Shown: piece after piece, positions 1-6,708 of the stretch
Numbering within the stretch: the first letter of the stretch is position 1
How the letters are laid out: every line of letters starts with the position of its first letter
Assembly: GCA_900551625.1 (NCBI GenBank)
Contig: URWZ01000085.1
Location: forward strand, 1 to 6,750
From: an uncultured Collinsella sp.
GTDB taxonomy: Bacteria > Actinomycetota > Coriobacteriia > Coriobacteriales > Coriobacteriaceae
Length of the DNA stretch: 6,750 nucleotides
Direction of reading: 5' to 3'
Program-made: the position numbers and the translations under genes
The notes under the pieces: model-generated
What the model was told of the DNA's origin: nothing
Database searches by the model: none
What the model saw: the letters and a program-made list of their open reading frames with translations, nothing else

Positions 1-29
1 CGGCAGCGTCAGATGTGTATAAGAGACAG
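1..29 (+). other. Nextera (Tn5) Read 1 sequencing adapter remnant, not genomic
   Basis: The first 29 bases equal the Illumina Nextera Read 1 transposase adapter without its first four bases. Bases 11-29 (AGATGTGTATAAGAGACAG) are the 19-base Tn5 mosaic end, and bases 1-10 are the synthetic handle. The homology to MraZ begins exactly after base 29, so genomic sequence starts at base 30. The adapter is open in the mraZ frame and would add the false residues MYKRQ to a predicted protein. This is a library artefact, not a transposon. Confidence 0.97.
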
Positions 30-404
30 GCACCCCTTCGCGAGGAACTTGGAGAGCACGTTCGCGTGTTCAAAGCCCTGGATGTCGATGCTCTGTACGT
101 GTTCTCTGCCGAGGCCTTCGATAAGTGGGTCGAAGGACTCTTCGCGGGTCGTGAGGGCCACGAGGGTTTTAACCCGCGTGACATCAACGACCAGAAGCTC
201 ATGAGGGCGATCAACAAGCGCACCACGTCGATGGATGTGGACAGCGCCGGTCGTATCGGTCTTTCTGAGTCTCTCCGCAAGCAGGCGAACCTTGACCGCG
301 AGGTCACGGTTGTGGGCAACTACGACCACCTTGAGGTTTGGGACCGCGCCGCGGCCGATGAGGACGATGACGACGAGGCTCTGCTTGACCTCTTCTTCTC
401 GTAA
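30..404 (+). CDS. mraZ: MraZ transcriptional regulator, 5' end missing
   Basis: MraZ is a DNA-binding protein of the SpoVT/AbrB-like fold. It normally binds repeats upstream of its own gene and controls the dcw cluster. The fragment has 124 native residues ending at TAA 402-404. The second MraZ half is clear: DSAGR at fragment residues 71-75 is the conserved DxxGR motif, followed by a VTVVGNYDHLEVWD segment typical of the family. The start (APLREEL) aligns to about residue 20 of full-length homologues such as the roughly 150-residue E. coli protein. The initiator and the first DxxGR motif are therefore lost, along with the promoter and operator. The gene is cut by the sequencing adapter, not by mutation. 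The C-terminus is short and acidic (EDDDD, residues 111-115) with a hydrophobic end. It lies 35 bases before the preferred rsmH start, as expected for the first two dcw genes. Confidence 0.93.
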   Translation, partial: APLREELGEHVRVFKALDVDALYVFSAEAFDKWVEGLFAGREGHEGFNPRDINDQKLMRAINKRTTSMDVDSAGRIGLSESLRKQANLDREVTVVGNYDHLEVWDRAAADEDDDDEALLDLFFS

Positions 405-426
405 GGGCAAGGCACGAGTAACGGAT

Positions 427-430
427 GGAG
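427..430 (+). promoter_or_regulatory. Ribosome binding site favouring the TTG start of rsmH
   Basis: GGAG at 427-430 lies 9 bases before TTG 440. It overlaps the alternative ATG at 425, which has only poor purine stretches upstream (AAGG at 409-412, 12 bases away, and GAG at 416-418). This spacing supports initiation at TTG 440. Confidence 0.6.
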
Positions 431-439
431 CGTGGGATC

Positions 440-1390
440 TTGACACAAGAATATCGGCATGAACCTGTCATGCTCGGCGAAGTGCTTGAGTCGCTGCAGC
501 TCAAGAGCGGCTCCGTTGTCTGCGATTGCACCCTTGGCGGTGCCGGTCATTCGGTAAAGATGGCCGCGCAGGTGGGGGAGACGGGCCTTTTGCTCGGCGT
601 CGATCAGGACGACATGGCCCTCGAGGCCGCTGGCGCCCGTCTGGACCGCGAGGTTCCCGGCGTCCCGCACCAGCTGCTGAAGGGCAACTTCGGCGACTTG
701 GACGAGCTGCTTTGCTCGGCCGAGGTGCCCGGGGTCGATGGCTTCCTGTTTGACTTGGGCGTTTCGTCACCGCAACTCGATATCCCTGGCAGGGGCTTTT
801 CGTATAACGAAGATGCCCCATTGGACATGCGGATGGATCCGGGTAACAACACCCTAAACGCAGCTGAGGTCATCAACACCTATAACGAACACGACCTCGC
901 CCGAATTCTACGCGTCTATGGCGAAGAGAAGTTCGCCTCGCAGATTGCGCGCGAGATCGTGCGCCGTCGCGAGCAAGAACCGATCGAAACCACCGGTCAA
1001 TTTGTCGAGATCATCAAGGCTGGCATTCCGGCTGCCGCTCGTCGGCATGGTGGACACCCGGCCAAGAAGAGCTTCCAGGCCATTCGCATCGAGGTCAACC
1101 ACGAGCTCGATGTGCTCGAGAGGGGGCTTGACGCCGCCACCAGGTGGCTCAACCCGGGCGGACGCATCTGCGTCATCTCGTATCACTCGCTCGAGGACCG
1201 TATCGTAAAGAACCACTTTAAGGAGATGAGCCAGGGGTGCACGTGTCCGCCGGAGATTCCGGTGTGCGTGTGCGGCAACGTGCCGATACTCAAGGTCATC
1301 ACCCGCAAACCCTTGGTTGCCCAACCCGATGAGGTCGCGCGCAACCCTCGGGCGAGATCAGCCAAAATCCGCGTGGCGCAGCGCCTGTAG
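440..1390 (+). CDS. rsmH: 16S rRNA (cytosine(1402)-N(4))-methyltransferase RsmH
   Basis: RsmH (MraW) uses S-adenosylmethionine to methylate N4 of C1402 in 16S rRNA at the ribosomal P site; it acts in the cytoplasm. From TTG 440 the protein has 316 residues, close to the 313 of E. coli. Visible motifs are the SAM-binding DCTLGGAGHS (29-38), GVDQD (53-57), FDLGVSSPQLD (104-114), HPAKKSFQAIRIEVN (206-220), ISYHSLEDRIVK (246-257) and the C-terminal RNPRARSAKIR (301-311). A four-cysteine CxC...CxC cluster (C267, C269, C276, C278) is also seen in many Gram-positive RsmH proteins as I recall them; it may bind metal. I chose TTG 440 over ATG 425 because it has a well-spaced GGAG. It also places six residues before the conserved His (MTQEYRH), as in E. 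coli RsmH. ATG 425 would add five residues. The identity is certain; the exact start is likely but unproven. Confidence 0.96.
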   Translation: MTQEYRHEPVMLGEVLESLQLKSGSVVCDCTLGGAGHSVKMAAQVGETGLLLGVDQDDMALEAAGARLDREVPGVPHQLLKGNFGDLDELLCSAEVPGVDGFLFDLGVSSPQLDIPGRGFSYNEDAPLDMRMDPGNNTLNAAEVINTYNEHDLARILRVYGEEKFASQIAREIVRRREQEPIETTGQFVEIIKAGIPAAARRHGGHPAKKSFQAIRIEVNHELDVLERGLDAATRWLNPGGRICVISYHSLEDRIVKNHFKEMSQGCTCPPEIPVCVCGNVPILKVITRKPLVAQPDEVARNPRARSAKIRVAQRL

Positions 1391-1465
1391 GCGCGACCGC
1401 GCGAAATTGGACCTCCCGCTCGCACCATAAACGAAGCTTAAACACACTACCAACGTACTCGGGAT

Positions 1466-1471
1466 GGGAGG
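1466..1471 (+). promoter_or_regulatory. Ribosome binding site of the ftsL-like gene
   Basis: GGGAGG at 1466-1471 is a near-complete Shine-Dalgarno sequence, 9 bases before ATG 1481. It supports this small and poorly conserved reading frame as a real translated gene. The 90-base space from the rsmH stop holds no convincing promoter or terminator. Confidence 0.75.
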
Positions 1472-1480
1472 CGGCATATC

Positions 1481-1951
1481 ATGGGCTATAACACCTCAAA
1501 CGCAGCACTCGCCTATGATATGAACGCCATGCCCGCCTACCGCGAGGCACCGCAGGCGCCCGTTGCCCCTCGTGAGCAACGCACGCCGCGTTTTGATGTC
1601 TACACGGGCGCGGGCCGTCAGGCAAACCAGGCGGTAAGCCCGGTTTTCATGAGCGTTCTTAAAACGGTTTGCATCATTGCGGCTGTCTTCATGACGATCG
1701 GTGTCGCGCGCGTGGCGCTTGCCGGTGTTACGGCCCAGGTGCTCAACGGCAACGCAGAGCTTACCAACACGCTCGAGAAGGCGACCGACGAGAGTTCTAA
1801 CCTTGAGGTCATGCATTCGGTCTATGGTGCCGACACGCGTATTCGCGATCTTGCGGGCGCCTATGGCATGGTGGAGCCCAGCGAGAGCGTTACGCTTGAC
1901 TTTTCGCAGGATGCAGCCGCGGGCGCTAGCTCGACTGCGGCCGCTCAGTAA
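1481..1951 (+). CDS. ftsL: FtsL-like cell division membrane protein
   Basis: This 156-residue protein sits exactly where ftsL is found, between rsmH and ftsI. It has an N-terminal cytoplasmic part of about 55 residues rich in Ala, Pro and Arg. One membrane segment follows at about 57-84 (VCIIAAVFMTIGVARVALAG core), then an outer part of about 70 residues. The motif IRDLAGAYGMVEPSESVTLDF (121-141) resembles the FtsL/DivIC ending in which an 'A..LGMV.P' pattern follows a short coiled coil. The coiled coil here is weak and short (about 87-115), and the last 12 residues are a low-complexity Ala/Ser tail. FtsL normally pairs with FtsB/DivIC and FtsQ and activates FtsW-FtsI at the septum. The topology is read from the sequence. 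The FtsL name rests on position, topology and the C-terminal motif, since the family has little sequence conservation. A DivIC-type septum protein is the main alternative. Confidence 0.78.
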   Translation: MGYNTSNAALAYDMNAMPAYREAPQAPVAPREQRTPRFDVYTGAGRQANQAVSPVFMSVLKTVCIIAAVFMTIGVARVALAGVTAQVLNGNAELTNTLEKATDESSNLEVMHSVYGADTRIRDLAGAYGMVEPSESVTLDFSQDAAAGASSTAAAQ

Positions 1952-1969
1952 ATAAGACGGTAGCTGAGT

Positions 1970-3835
1970 ATGACAAATGACTATCGCCGCGGTTCCGACG
2001 GGGACCACGGGTCTGGACGTCCCTCCTCGCGGGGACGTTCTGGTTATCAAGGAACGGGTCGGCCATCTTACAACGCGGGGCCGTCCTATGGCAACGACCC
2101 TGCGTCGCGTCTCCGTGGCTCGAGTGGCCCTCAGATGCATAACACCAGACCGCGCAAGAGCTCGTCGACCGAATGGCTCACGGGCACGCCGCTGCCCCGT
2201 CGCAAAGCCGTCATGGGCTTCATCGGGTTTGGCTTGGGTTTGGGCGTCCTTCGCCTTGCCGACTATCAAATCGTGGAAGCCGATAAGCTACGCGACCGCG
2301 CCGATGCACGTCGCTTGCTCGCGCAGACGCTATATGCCAAGCGCGGTACCATCTACGACCGTAACGGCAACGTGCTGACGTCGTCGGTCGAATGCCGCAA
2401 CATCGCCGTGAATCCTCAGCTTATCGAGGACGTTGACAAGACGGTATCGGCACTGGTCAAAGCTACGGGAATCGATAAAAAGACCTGTCGCGAGCTCGTT
2501 GAGTCGGATGGCACCTGGGTGTATATCAAACGTCAGGTGGACGAGGACGATGTCGCGGCGCTGGAGAAGAAGAATCTGCCCGGTGTGCTCTTTGAGCAGG
2601 CCATGAAGCGCGTGTACCCCTACGGCAACCTGGCATCGCAGGTGCTTGGCGTGGTAAACGTGGACAACGACGGTCTGACGGGCCTCGAAAAACAGTACAA
2701 CAAGCTTTTGACCGGAACCAACGGTTCGCTGGTGCGTGAGCGGGCGAGGGACGGTAGCTATATCGCAGGCGGCGCCTATAAAAAGGTTGCCGCGATTGAT
2801 GGCGTGGATATCGTGACGACGATCGACGTCAACATTCAGCGCGCCGCGGAAGATGCCTTGGCCGAGGCGGTCGAGAAGACGAAGGCCAAAAACGGGTCGG
2901 CCCTGGTGACCGACCCGACGACTGGAGAGATCCTGGCCGCCTGCTCGTATCCGACCTACGACCAGACCAATTTGGAAAACGCCAAGACCGAGGACATGAA
3001 CCTTCGTCTGGTGACGGATGCCTACGAGCCCGGCTCGGTCTTTAAGACGCTGGTTGCGGGCGCCGGATTTGATTTGGGCGTTGTGCGCCCGAGCACATCG
3101 TTTGAGGTTCCCGCGAGTATCAAGGTGGGCGACGATACCGTTACCGATGCCGACAAGCGTGACTACACCATGACAATGGACGTACGCGAGATGATGCGCC
3201 GTTCGTCCAATGTCGGTTTTGTCCTGGTGGGGCGCAAGATCGGTGCCGATGATTTTGCCACCTATGTGGACAAGTGGGGTATCGGTCATAGCTCCGGTGT
3301 CGATTTTCCGGGTGAGAGTCTGGGCATCGTCAAGGAGCGCGACCAGTACGATGGTGCCACCTTGGGTGCTATGAGCTTTGGCCAGGCGCTGTCCGTCTCG
3401 CCGATTGAGGTCGCACGTGCCGTGGGCGGCATCGCGAACGGCGGCGTGATGATGACTCCGCACTTCTATAAGTCGAGCAAGGGCGATGAAAAGGATTGGG
3501 GCGAGGGGGATCGCGCGATTTCCGAGGAGGCCGCCTCGCAGGTGACATCGTGTATGCAGACGGTCGTTGCCGAGGGAACGGGCGTTGGCGGCGCGGTGGA
3601 CGGCTACGACGTGGCGGGCAAGACAGGTACGGCCGAGCGCGCCGATGAGAACGGCGGCTACCTCAAAGAGAACTACATGTCGTCTTTTATGGGGTTTGCC
3701 CCGGCGCAGTCGCCCAAGGTCCTGTGCTATATCACCCTTGACGGAACCCCGTCAGGCTCCGATGCCGCCGCAGTGCCGTTCCAGTCCATTATGGCCAGTG
3801 CGCTTGACGTGTTGGGTGTCCCGCGCACCAAGTAG
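1970..3835 (+). CDS. ftsI: Septal peptidoglycan transpeptidase FtsI (class B penicillin-binding protein)
   Basis: FtsI cross-links septal peptidoglycan together with the glycosyltransferase FtsW and is a beta-lactam target. The 621-residue protein has a cytoplasmic tail of about 78 residues rich in Gly, Ser, Arg and Pro. A membrane anchor lies at about 80-97, followed by a PBP dimerisation domain starting with RGTIYDRNG (125-133), then the transpeptidase domain. All three active-site motifs are intact: SVFK with nucleophile Ser356 and Lys359, SSN at 412-414, and KTG at 551-553 (GKTGTAE). There is no PASTA domain after the transpeptidase. The start at ATG 1970 is 18 bases after the ftsL-like stop, and only a weak GAG precedes it, so translation may be coupled to the upstream gene. 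A later start would shorten the tail but not the anchor. A general elongation PBP2 is less likely given the dcw position. Confidence 0.95.
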   Translation: MTNDYRRGSDGDHGSGRPSSRGRSGYQGTGRPSYNAGPSYGNDPASRLRGSSGPQMHNTRPRKSSSTEWLTGTPLPRRKAVMGFIGFGLGLGVLRLADYQIVEADKLRDRADARRLLAQTLYAKRGTIYDRNGNVLTSSVECRNIAVNPQLIEDVDKTVSALVKATGIDKKTCRELVESDGTWVYIKRQVDEDDVAALEKKNLPGVLFEQAMKRVYPYGNLASQVLGVVNVDNDGLTGLEKQYNKLLTGTNGSLVRERARDGSYIAGGAYKKVAAIDGVDIVTTIDVNIQRAAEDALAEAVEKTKAKNGSALVTDPTTGEILAACSYPTYDQTNLENAKTEDMNLRLVTDAYEPGSVFKTLVAGAGFDLGVVRPSTSFEVPASIKVGDDTVTDADKRDYTMTMDVREMMRRSSNVGFVLVGRKIGADDFATYVDKWGIGHSSGVDFPGESLGIVKERDQYDGATLGAMSFGQALSVSPIEVARAVGGIANGGVMMTPHFYKSSKGDEKDWGEGDRAISEEAASQVTSCMQTVVAEGTGVGGAVDGYDVAGKTGTAERADENGGYLKENYMSSFMGFAPAQSPKVLCYITLDGTPSGSDAAAVPFQSIMASALDVLGVPRTK

Positions 3836-3915
3836 GGGGTTACTATCTATGAAATGGCCAGTCGGTTAATCCGGGTTGTTCACACGCCCTGCACCACGCG
3901 TAGGCGGCGCTGGGA

Positions 3916-3921
3916 TACAAT
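3916..3921 (+). promoter_or_regulatory. Possible -10 promoter element upstream of murF
   Basis: TACAAT matches five of six bases of the sigma-70 -10 consensus and lies 37 bases before the murF start, which suits a promoter with a short leader. The hexamer 17 bases upstream (3893-3898, ACCACG) is a poor -35, and no extended -10 TG is present. The element could be chance. Confidence 0.3.
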
Positions 3922-3946
3922 ACGCCGATAGCATTATTAGGTTTAC

Positions 3947-3953
3947 AGGGGAG
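3947..3953 (+). promoter_or_regulatory. Ribosome binding site of murF
   Basis: AGGGGAG at 3947-3953, with 5 bases before ATG 3959, is among the strongest ribosome binding sites in the window. It suggests that murF can start translation independently of ftsI. Confidence 0.75.
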
Positions 3954-3958
3954 CTGCA

Positions 3959-5383
3959 ATGATAGAGATCGCCGTCAACAATCTCGCGGCCGCAACAGGG
4001 GCCCGAACCGTGACGGGAGAAGCCGATCGGGTATGCCGCGGTTGCGTTATCGACTCGCGCCAGGTTGAGGAGGGCACGATATTCGTCGCCTTCCCGGGTG
4101 AAAAGGTCGACGGCAACGACTTTGCTTCCCGTGCCATCGAGTCGGGTGCCGGCGCCGTAGTGATGACGCGCGAGCCCGATGCCGAGCTGCTTTCGCTGGC
4201 CCATGAGAAGGGCTGCGCCATCCTGCATACCGATGACCCCGAGGAGTTTTTGCTGCGCCTGGCTCACGCTTATCGTTTGGAGCTTGGCTGCCTGGTAATT
4301 GGCATTACCGGCTCTATCGGCAAGACAACGACCAAGGACGTGCTCGCCGCGGTGCTCGCCAAGCGCTATCGCGTTTGGGCAACCAAGGGTAACTACAACA
4401 ACCTGATCGGTATGCCGCTCACGGTGCTGGCGGCCCCTGCCGACACCGAGGTTCTGGTGCTCGAGATGGGCATGAACCATTTCCACGAGATTGAGCGCAT
4501 GTCTCAGTCCGCCAATCCCAACCTTGCCATTGTGACCAAGATCGGCACCTCCCATATCGGTATTCTGGGCAGTCGCGAGAATATCGCTCGTGCCAAATCC
4601 GAGATTGTTGGCGGCATGTGCGCCGCCGGAGACCTTCTCCCGTTGCTGGTTTTGGGTGGTGAGGACGACTTTACCCCGTTCATCCGCGACACCTTTGCCG
4701 CGCCTGTGGGCGTCGACGTGATGCTTGCGGGCGTCTCGGACGACGATGAGGTCCGTGCGTGCGACATTCGCATTGATGACGAGGGACGCCCGGTCTTTAC
4801 GCTCGATTTTGGCTTGGGCGAGACTATCGACACCCTGCTTGCCATTCCCGGCGCGCAGTCCGTTCCCAATGCCGTCAAGGCCGCGGCGGTTGCCTATCGT
4901 CTTGGCGTGACGCCCGAGCAGATCGATGCCGCCTTTAGGGGTCTTACGATTACCGGGCATCGCCAGGAAATCAAGCGCGCCAAGAGCGGCGCTCGCGTCA
5001 TCGACGACTCATATAACGCCAGTGCCGAATCGATGGCAGCCGGCCTCGACCTGCTGTGTTCGCTTTCGTGCACGGGTTCGCGCATGGCGGTTCTGGGCGA
5101 GATGGGCGAGATGGGCGACGAGGCTCCTCGCATGCATGAGCTGGTGGGCGCCTATGCGGCGGCCAAGAAGCTCGATATGCTCGCATGTGTCGGCGGTGAG
5201 CTTGCCCAGCGTATGGCCGAGGCCGCGCGCATGATGGGTATGGATGAGGACCGCATTCAGGTGTTCTCCGACTATCAGCAGGTGCTCGACCGTATGGGCG
5301 GCGCTCTTGAGCAGCATGATGTCGTGCTGGTCAAGGGCTCACGCTTCGTTGAGCTCGATCGCTTTGTGGAAGGTGTGTGCTAG
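3959..5383 (+). CDS. murF: UDP-N-acetylmuramoyl-tripeptide--D-alanyl-D-alanine ligase MurF
   Basis: MurF uses ATP to join D-Ala-D-Ala to the UDP-MurNAc-tripeptide, making the pentapeptide precursor in the cytoplasm. The 474-residue length is normal for the family. The N-terminal domain includes CVIDSRQVEEGTIFVAFPG (29-47). The ATP-binding P-loop is GITGSIGKTTTKD (115-127, Lys122); many homologues have Asn where Ile120 is found. Further hallmarks are KGNYNNLIGMPLT (143-155), EMGMNHFHEIERM (169-181) and TKIGTSHIGILGSRENIARAK (193-213). In the C-terminal domain are DDSYNASAESM (349-359), VLGEMGEMGD (378-387) and VLVKGSRFVELDRFV (456-470). The GNYNN and MGMN motifs separate it from MurE and MurC. 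It is followed 3 bases later by mraY, so the two are almost certainly co-transcribed. Confidence 0.96.
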   Translation: MIEIAVNNLAAATGARTVTGEADRVCRGCVIDSRQVEEGTIFVAFPGEKVDGNDFASRAIESGAGAVVMTREPDAELLSLAHEKGCAILHTDDPEEFLLRLAHAYRLELGCLVIGITGSIGKTTTKDVLAAVLAKRYRVWATKGNYNNLIGMPLTVLAAPADTEVLVLEMGMNHFHEIERMSQSANPNLAIVTKIGTSHIGILGSRENIARAKSEIVGGMCAAGDLLPLLVLGGEDDFTPFIRDTFAAPVGVDVMLAGVSDDDEVRACDIRIDDEGRPVFTLDFGLGETIDTLLAIPGAQSVPNAVKAAAVAYRLGVTPEQIDAAFRGLTITGHRQEIKRAKSGARVIDDSYNASAESMAAGLDLLCSLSCTGSRMAVLGEMGEMGDEAPRMHELVGAYAAAKKLDMLACVGGELAQRMAEAARMMGMDEDRIQVFSDYQQVLDRMGGALEQHDVVLVKGSRFVELDRFVEGVC

Positions 5384-5386
5384 TCC

Positions 5387-6406
5387 ATGTTCGGCAATCC
5401 TTCGTATCCTACGTACCAGGCATTTTTGGGATTGGGCATCGCCGCCGTCCTCGCGATGCTGCTTATGCCGTGGTGGATTAAGCTCCTGAAGGTCGAGGGC
5501 ATCGGCCAGCAGGTTCGCGCCGATGGCCCCAAGCGTCACCTGATTAAGCAGGGCACGCCCACCATGGGTGGCGTCATCATCCTGGTTGCCGTTTCGCTGA
5601 CCTGCCTTTTGATTGGAAAGCTCACCACCGAGCTCGTGCTTGTGCTGCTCGCCACGCTGGCAACCGGCGTTCTTGGCCTCATCGACGACCTGACTTCTGT
5701 CACGCACGGCCGCTCGCTCGGCCTGACGCCTCACGCCAAGATGATTGGCCTTACCCTCATCTGCGTTACCTTTACCGTGCTTGCTGTCAACTGGTGCGGC
5801 GTCGCCCCCGAGATTCGTTTCCCCGGTGGCCTGACGATCGACCTTGGTGTGCTCTCGACCACCATTTGCGGCCTCTCTTTTCCGTGGCTCTACCTTGTCT
5901 TTTGCTGGCTGATGATCGCGGGCCTTTCCAACGCCGTAAACCTCACCGACGGCTTGGACGGTCTTGCCGGCGGCACCTCCATGATCGCCATGCTGGCCAT
6001 GGCCGCCATGGCGTTTTTGCACGGCGATGTGAACCTGTCCATCTTCTGCACGGCGTGCGCCGGCGCCTGCCTGGGCTTTTTGTGGTTCAACTGCTATCCG
6101 GCGAGCATCTTTATGGGCGATACCGGCTCGCTTGCCCTGGGTGCCGCTTTTGCCTGCACCTCCATCATGACCAACACCGAAGTCGTTTCCCTCATCATCG
6201 GCGGTCTGTTTATCGTCGAGACCCTGTCGGTCATGATCCAGGTTGTCTATTTCCACTTTACGCACAAGCGCGTCTTCCTTATGGCGCCCATTCATCATCA
6301 TTTCGAAAAGAAGGGCTGGGCCGAGACCAAGGTCGTCATCCGTTTTTGGATTGTCGCCGCGGCCTTCGGAGCCCTGGGCCTCGCGTTGTTCTTCCAGTTG
6401 GGATAG
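5387..6406 (+). CDS. mraY: Phospho-N-acetylmuramoyl-pentapeptide transferase MraY
   Basis: MraY is the integral membrane enzyme that transfers phospho-MurNAc-pentapeptide from UDP to undecaprenyl phosphate, producing lipid I. The 339-residue protein has about ten hydrophobic segments, as the family does. Signature motifs are KQGTPTMGG (54-62), GLIDD (97-101, with the Asp pair 100-101), LGLTPHAK (111-118, Lys118), NLTDGLDGLA (185-194, Asp188 and Asp191), FMGDTGSLALG (242-252, Asp245) and APIHHHFEKKGW (300-311, His303-305). No catalytic residue appears to be missing. The start at ATG 5387 comes 3 bases after the murF stop. GGAAGG at 5368-5373 inside the end of murF is rather far (13 bases) for a ribosome binding site, so translational coupling to murF is likely. 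murD follows after 9 bases. Confidence 0.97.
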   Translation: MFGNPSYPTYQAFLGLGIAAVLAMLLMPWWIKLLKVEGIGQQVRADGPKRHLIKQGTPTMGGVIILVAVSLTCLLIGKLTTELVLVLLATLATGVLGLIDDLTSVTHGRSLGLTPHAKMIGLTLICVTFTVLAVNWCGVAPEIRFPGGLTIDLGVLSTTICGLSFPWLYLVFCWLMIAGLSNAVNLTDGLDGLAGGTSMIAMLAMAAMAFLHGDVNLSIFCTACAGACLGFLWFNCYPASIFMGDTGSLALGAAFACTSIMTNTEVVSLIIGGLFIVETLSVMIQVVYFHFTHKRVFLMAPIHHHFEKKGWAETKVVIRFWIVAAAFGALGLALFFQLG

Positions 6407-6415
6407 TGGTCTTTC

Positions 6416-6708
6416 ATGCCTCTTGCTAATGTCTTTAGCCTGCTCGTTTTGGGCCAGGGCAAGTCCGGTCTTGATATCGCTCGCTGGGCGCTTGCGCATC
6501 CTGAGCGCGTGAGTGCCCTTACCGTTTACGGTGGCGGCGCGTCCGAGCCCAACGATGCCACGCGCTCGCTCGAGGCGCACGGGGCATCGTTTGTCTACGG
6601 AACCGAGCAGGTCGAGGGCGCGTTTGATGTATGCGTGACGTGTCCGGGCATCTCGGAGTTCTCGGCATTCTTTAAGGCTGGCCGTGATCACGCTGCCCAG
6701 ATTATGGG
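6416..6708 (+). CDS. murD: UDP-N-acetylmuramoylalanine--D-glutamate ligase MurD, 3' end missing
   Basis: MurD uses ATP to add D-glutamate to UDP-MurNAc-L-Ala in the cytoplasm. Only the N-terminal 97 complete codons are present, out of about 450 to 490 usual for the family. They form the Rossmann-like UDP-binding domain. VLGQGKSGLDIARWAL (11-26) is the MurD nucleotide-binding loop, and DVCVTCPGISEFSAFF (71-86) corresponds to the conserved 'SPGI' segment. The central ATP-binding and C-terminal domains lie beyond the window. From 6709 the frame continues through adapter DNA, giving false residues CLLYTSDAADDMQ. The ATG at 6416 is 9 bases after the mraY stop and has only a weak GGGA (6400-6403) upstream. 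Order after mraY and the N-terminal motif make MurD the clear choice over other Mur ligases. Confidence 0.9.

Larger units (their letters stand above)
3836..3958. other. ftsI-murF intergenic region, where murE is usually found
   Basis: This 123-base gap is the largest in the window; others are 3 to 90 bases. It contains no murE remnant that I can recognise. It holds a 6-codon reading frame (3849-3869, MKWPVG) preceded by AGGGGG at good spacing, a TACAAT hexamer (3916-3921) and the murF ribosome binding site. I see no terminator-like hairpin followed by a T run. Confidence 0.7.

Noticed and set aside
11..29. Tn5/IS50 mosaic end as evidence of a natural transposon
   Set aside because: The mosaic end is joined to the synthetic Nextera handle at both window ends, and to a library index at the right end. 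It is of laboratory origin.
1257..1290. CxC...CxC cysteine cluster in RsmH as a novel metal site
   Set aside because: Similar paired-cysteine segments are familiar in many Gram-positive RsmH proteins, so it is not new.
1407..1431. Possible promoter TTGGAC ... CATAAA before the ftsL-like gene
   Set aside because: The spacer is only 13 bases and no better -10 is found at normal spacing, so it does not form a credible promoter.
1496..2269. 257-residue open frame on the - strand opposite ftsL and the ftsI start
   Set aside because: Arg-rich composition and no motif; the + strand frames have matching position, ribosome binding site and family motifs.
2330..3463. 377-residue open frame on the - strand inside ftsI
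   Set aside because: It lies fully antisense to the conserved ftsI transpeptidase region and shows no domain motif; a shadow frame of GC-rich coding DNA.
3866..4960. 364-residue open frame on the - strand opposite murF
   Set aside because: Antisense to well-conserved MurF motifs, without protein features of its own.
5339..6691. 450-residue open frame on the - strand opposite mraY and murD
   Set aside because: It is opposite confirmed genes, is highly charged with no recognisable domain, and reflects the third-position GC bias of the + strand genes.
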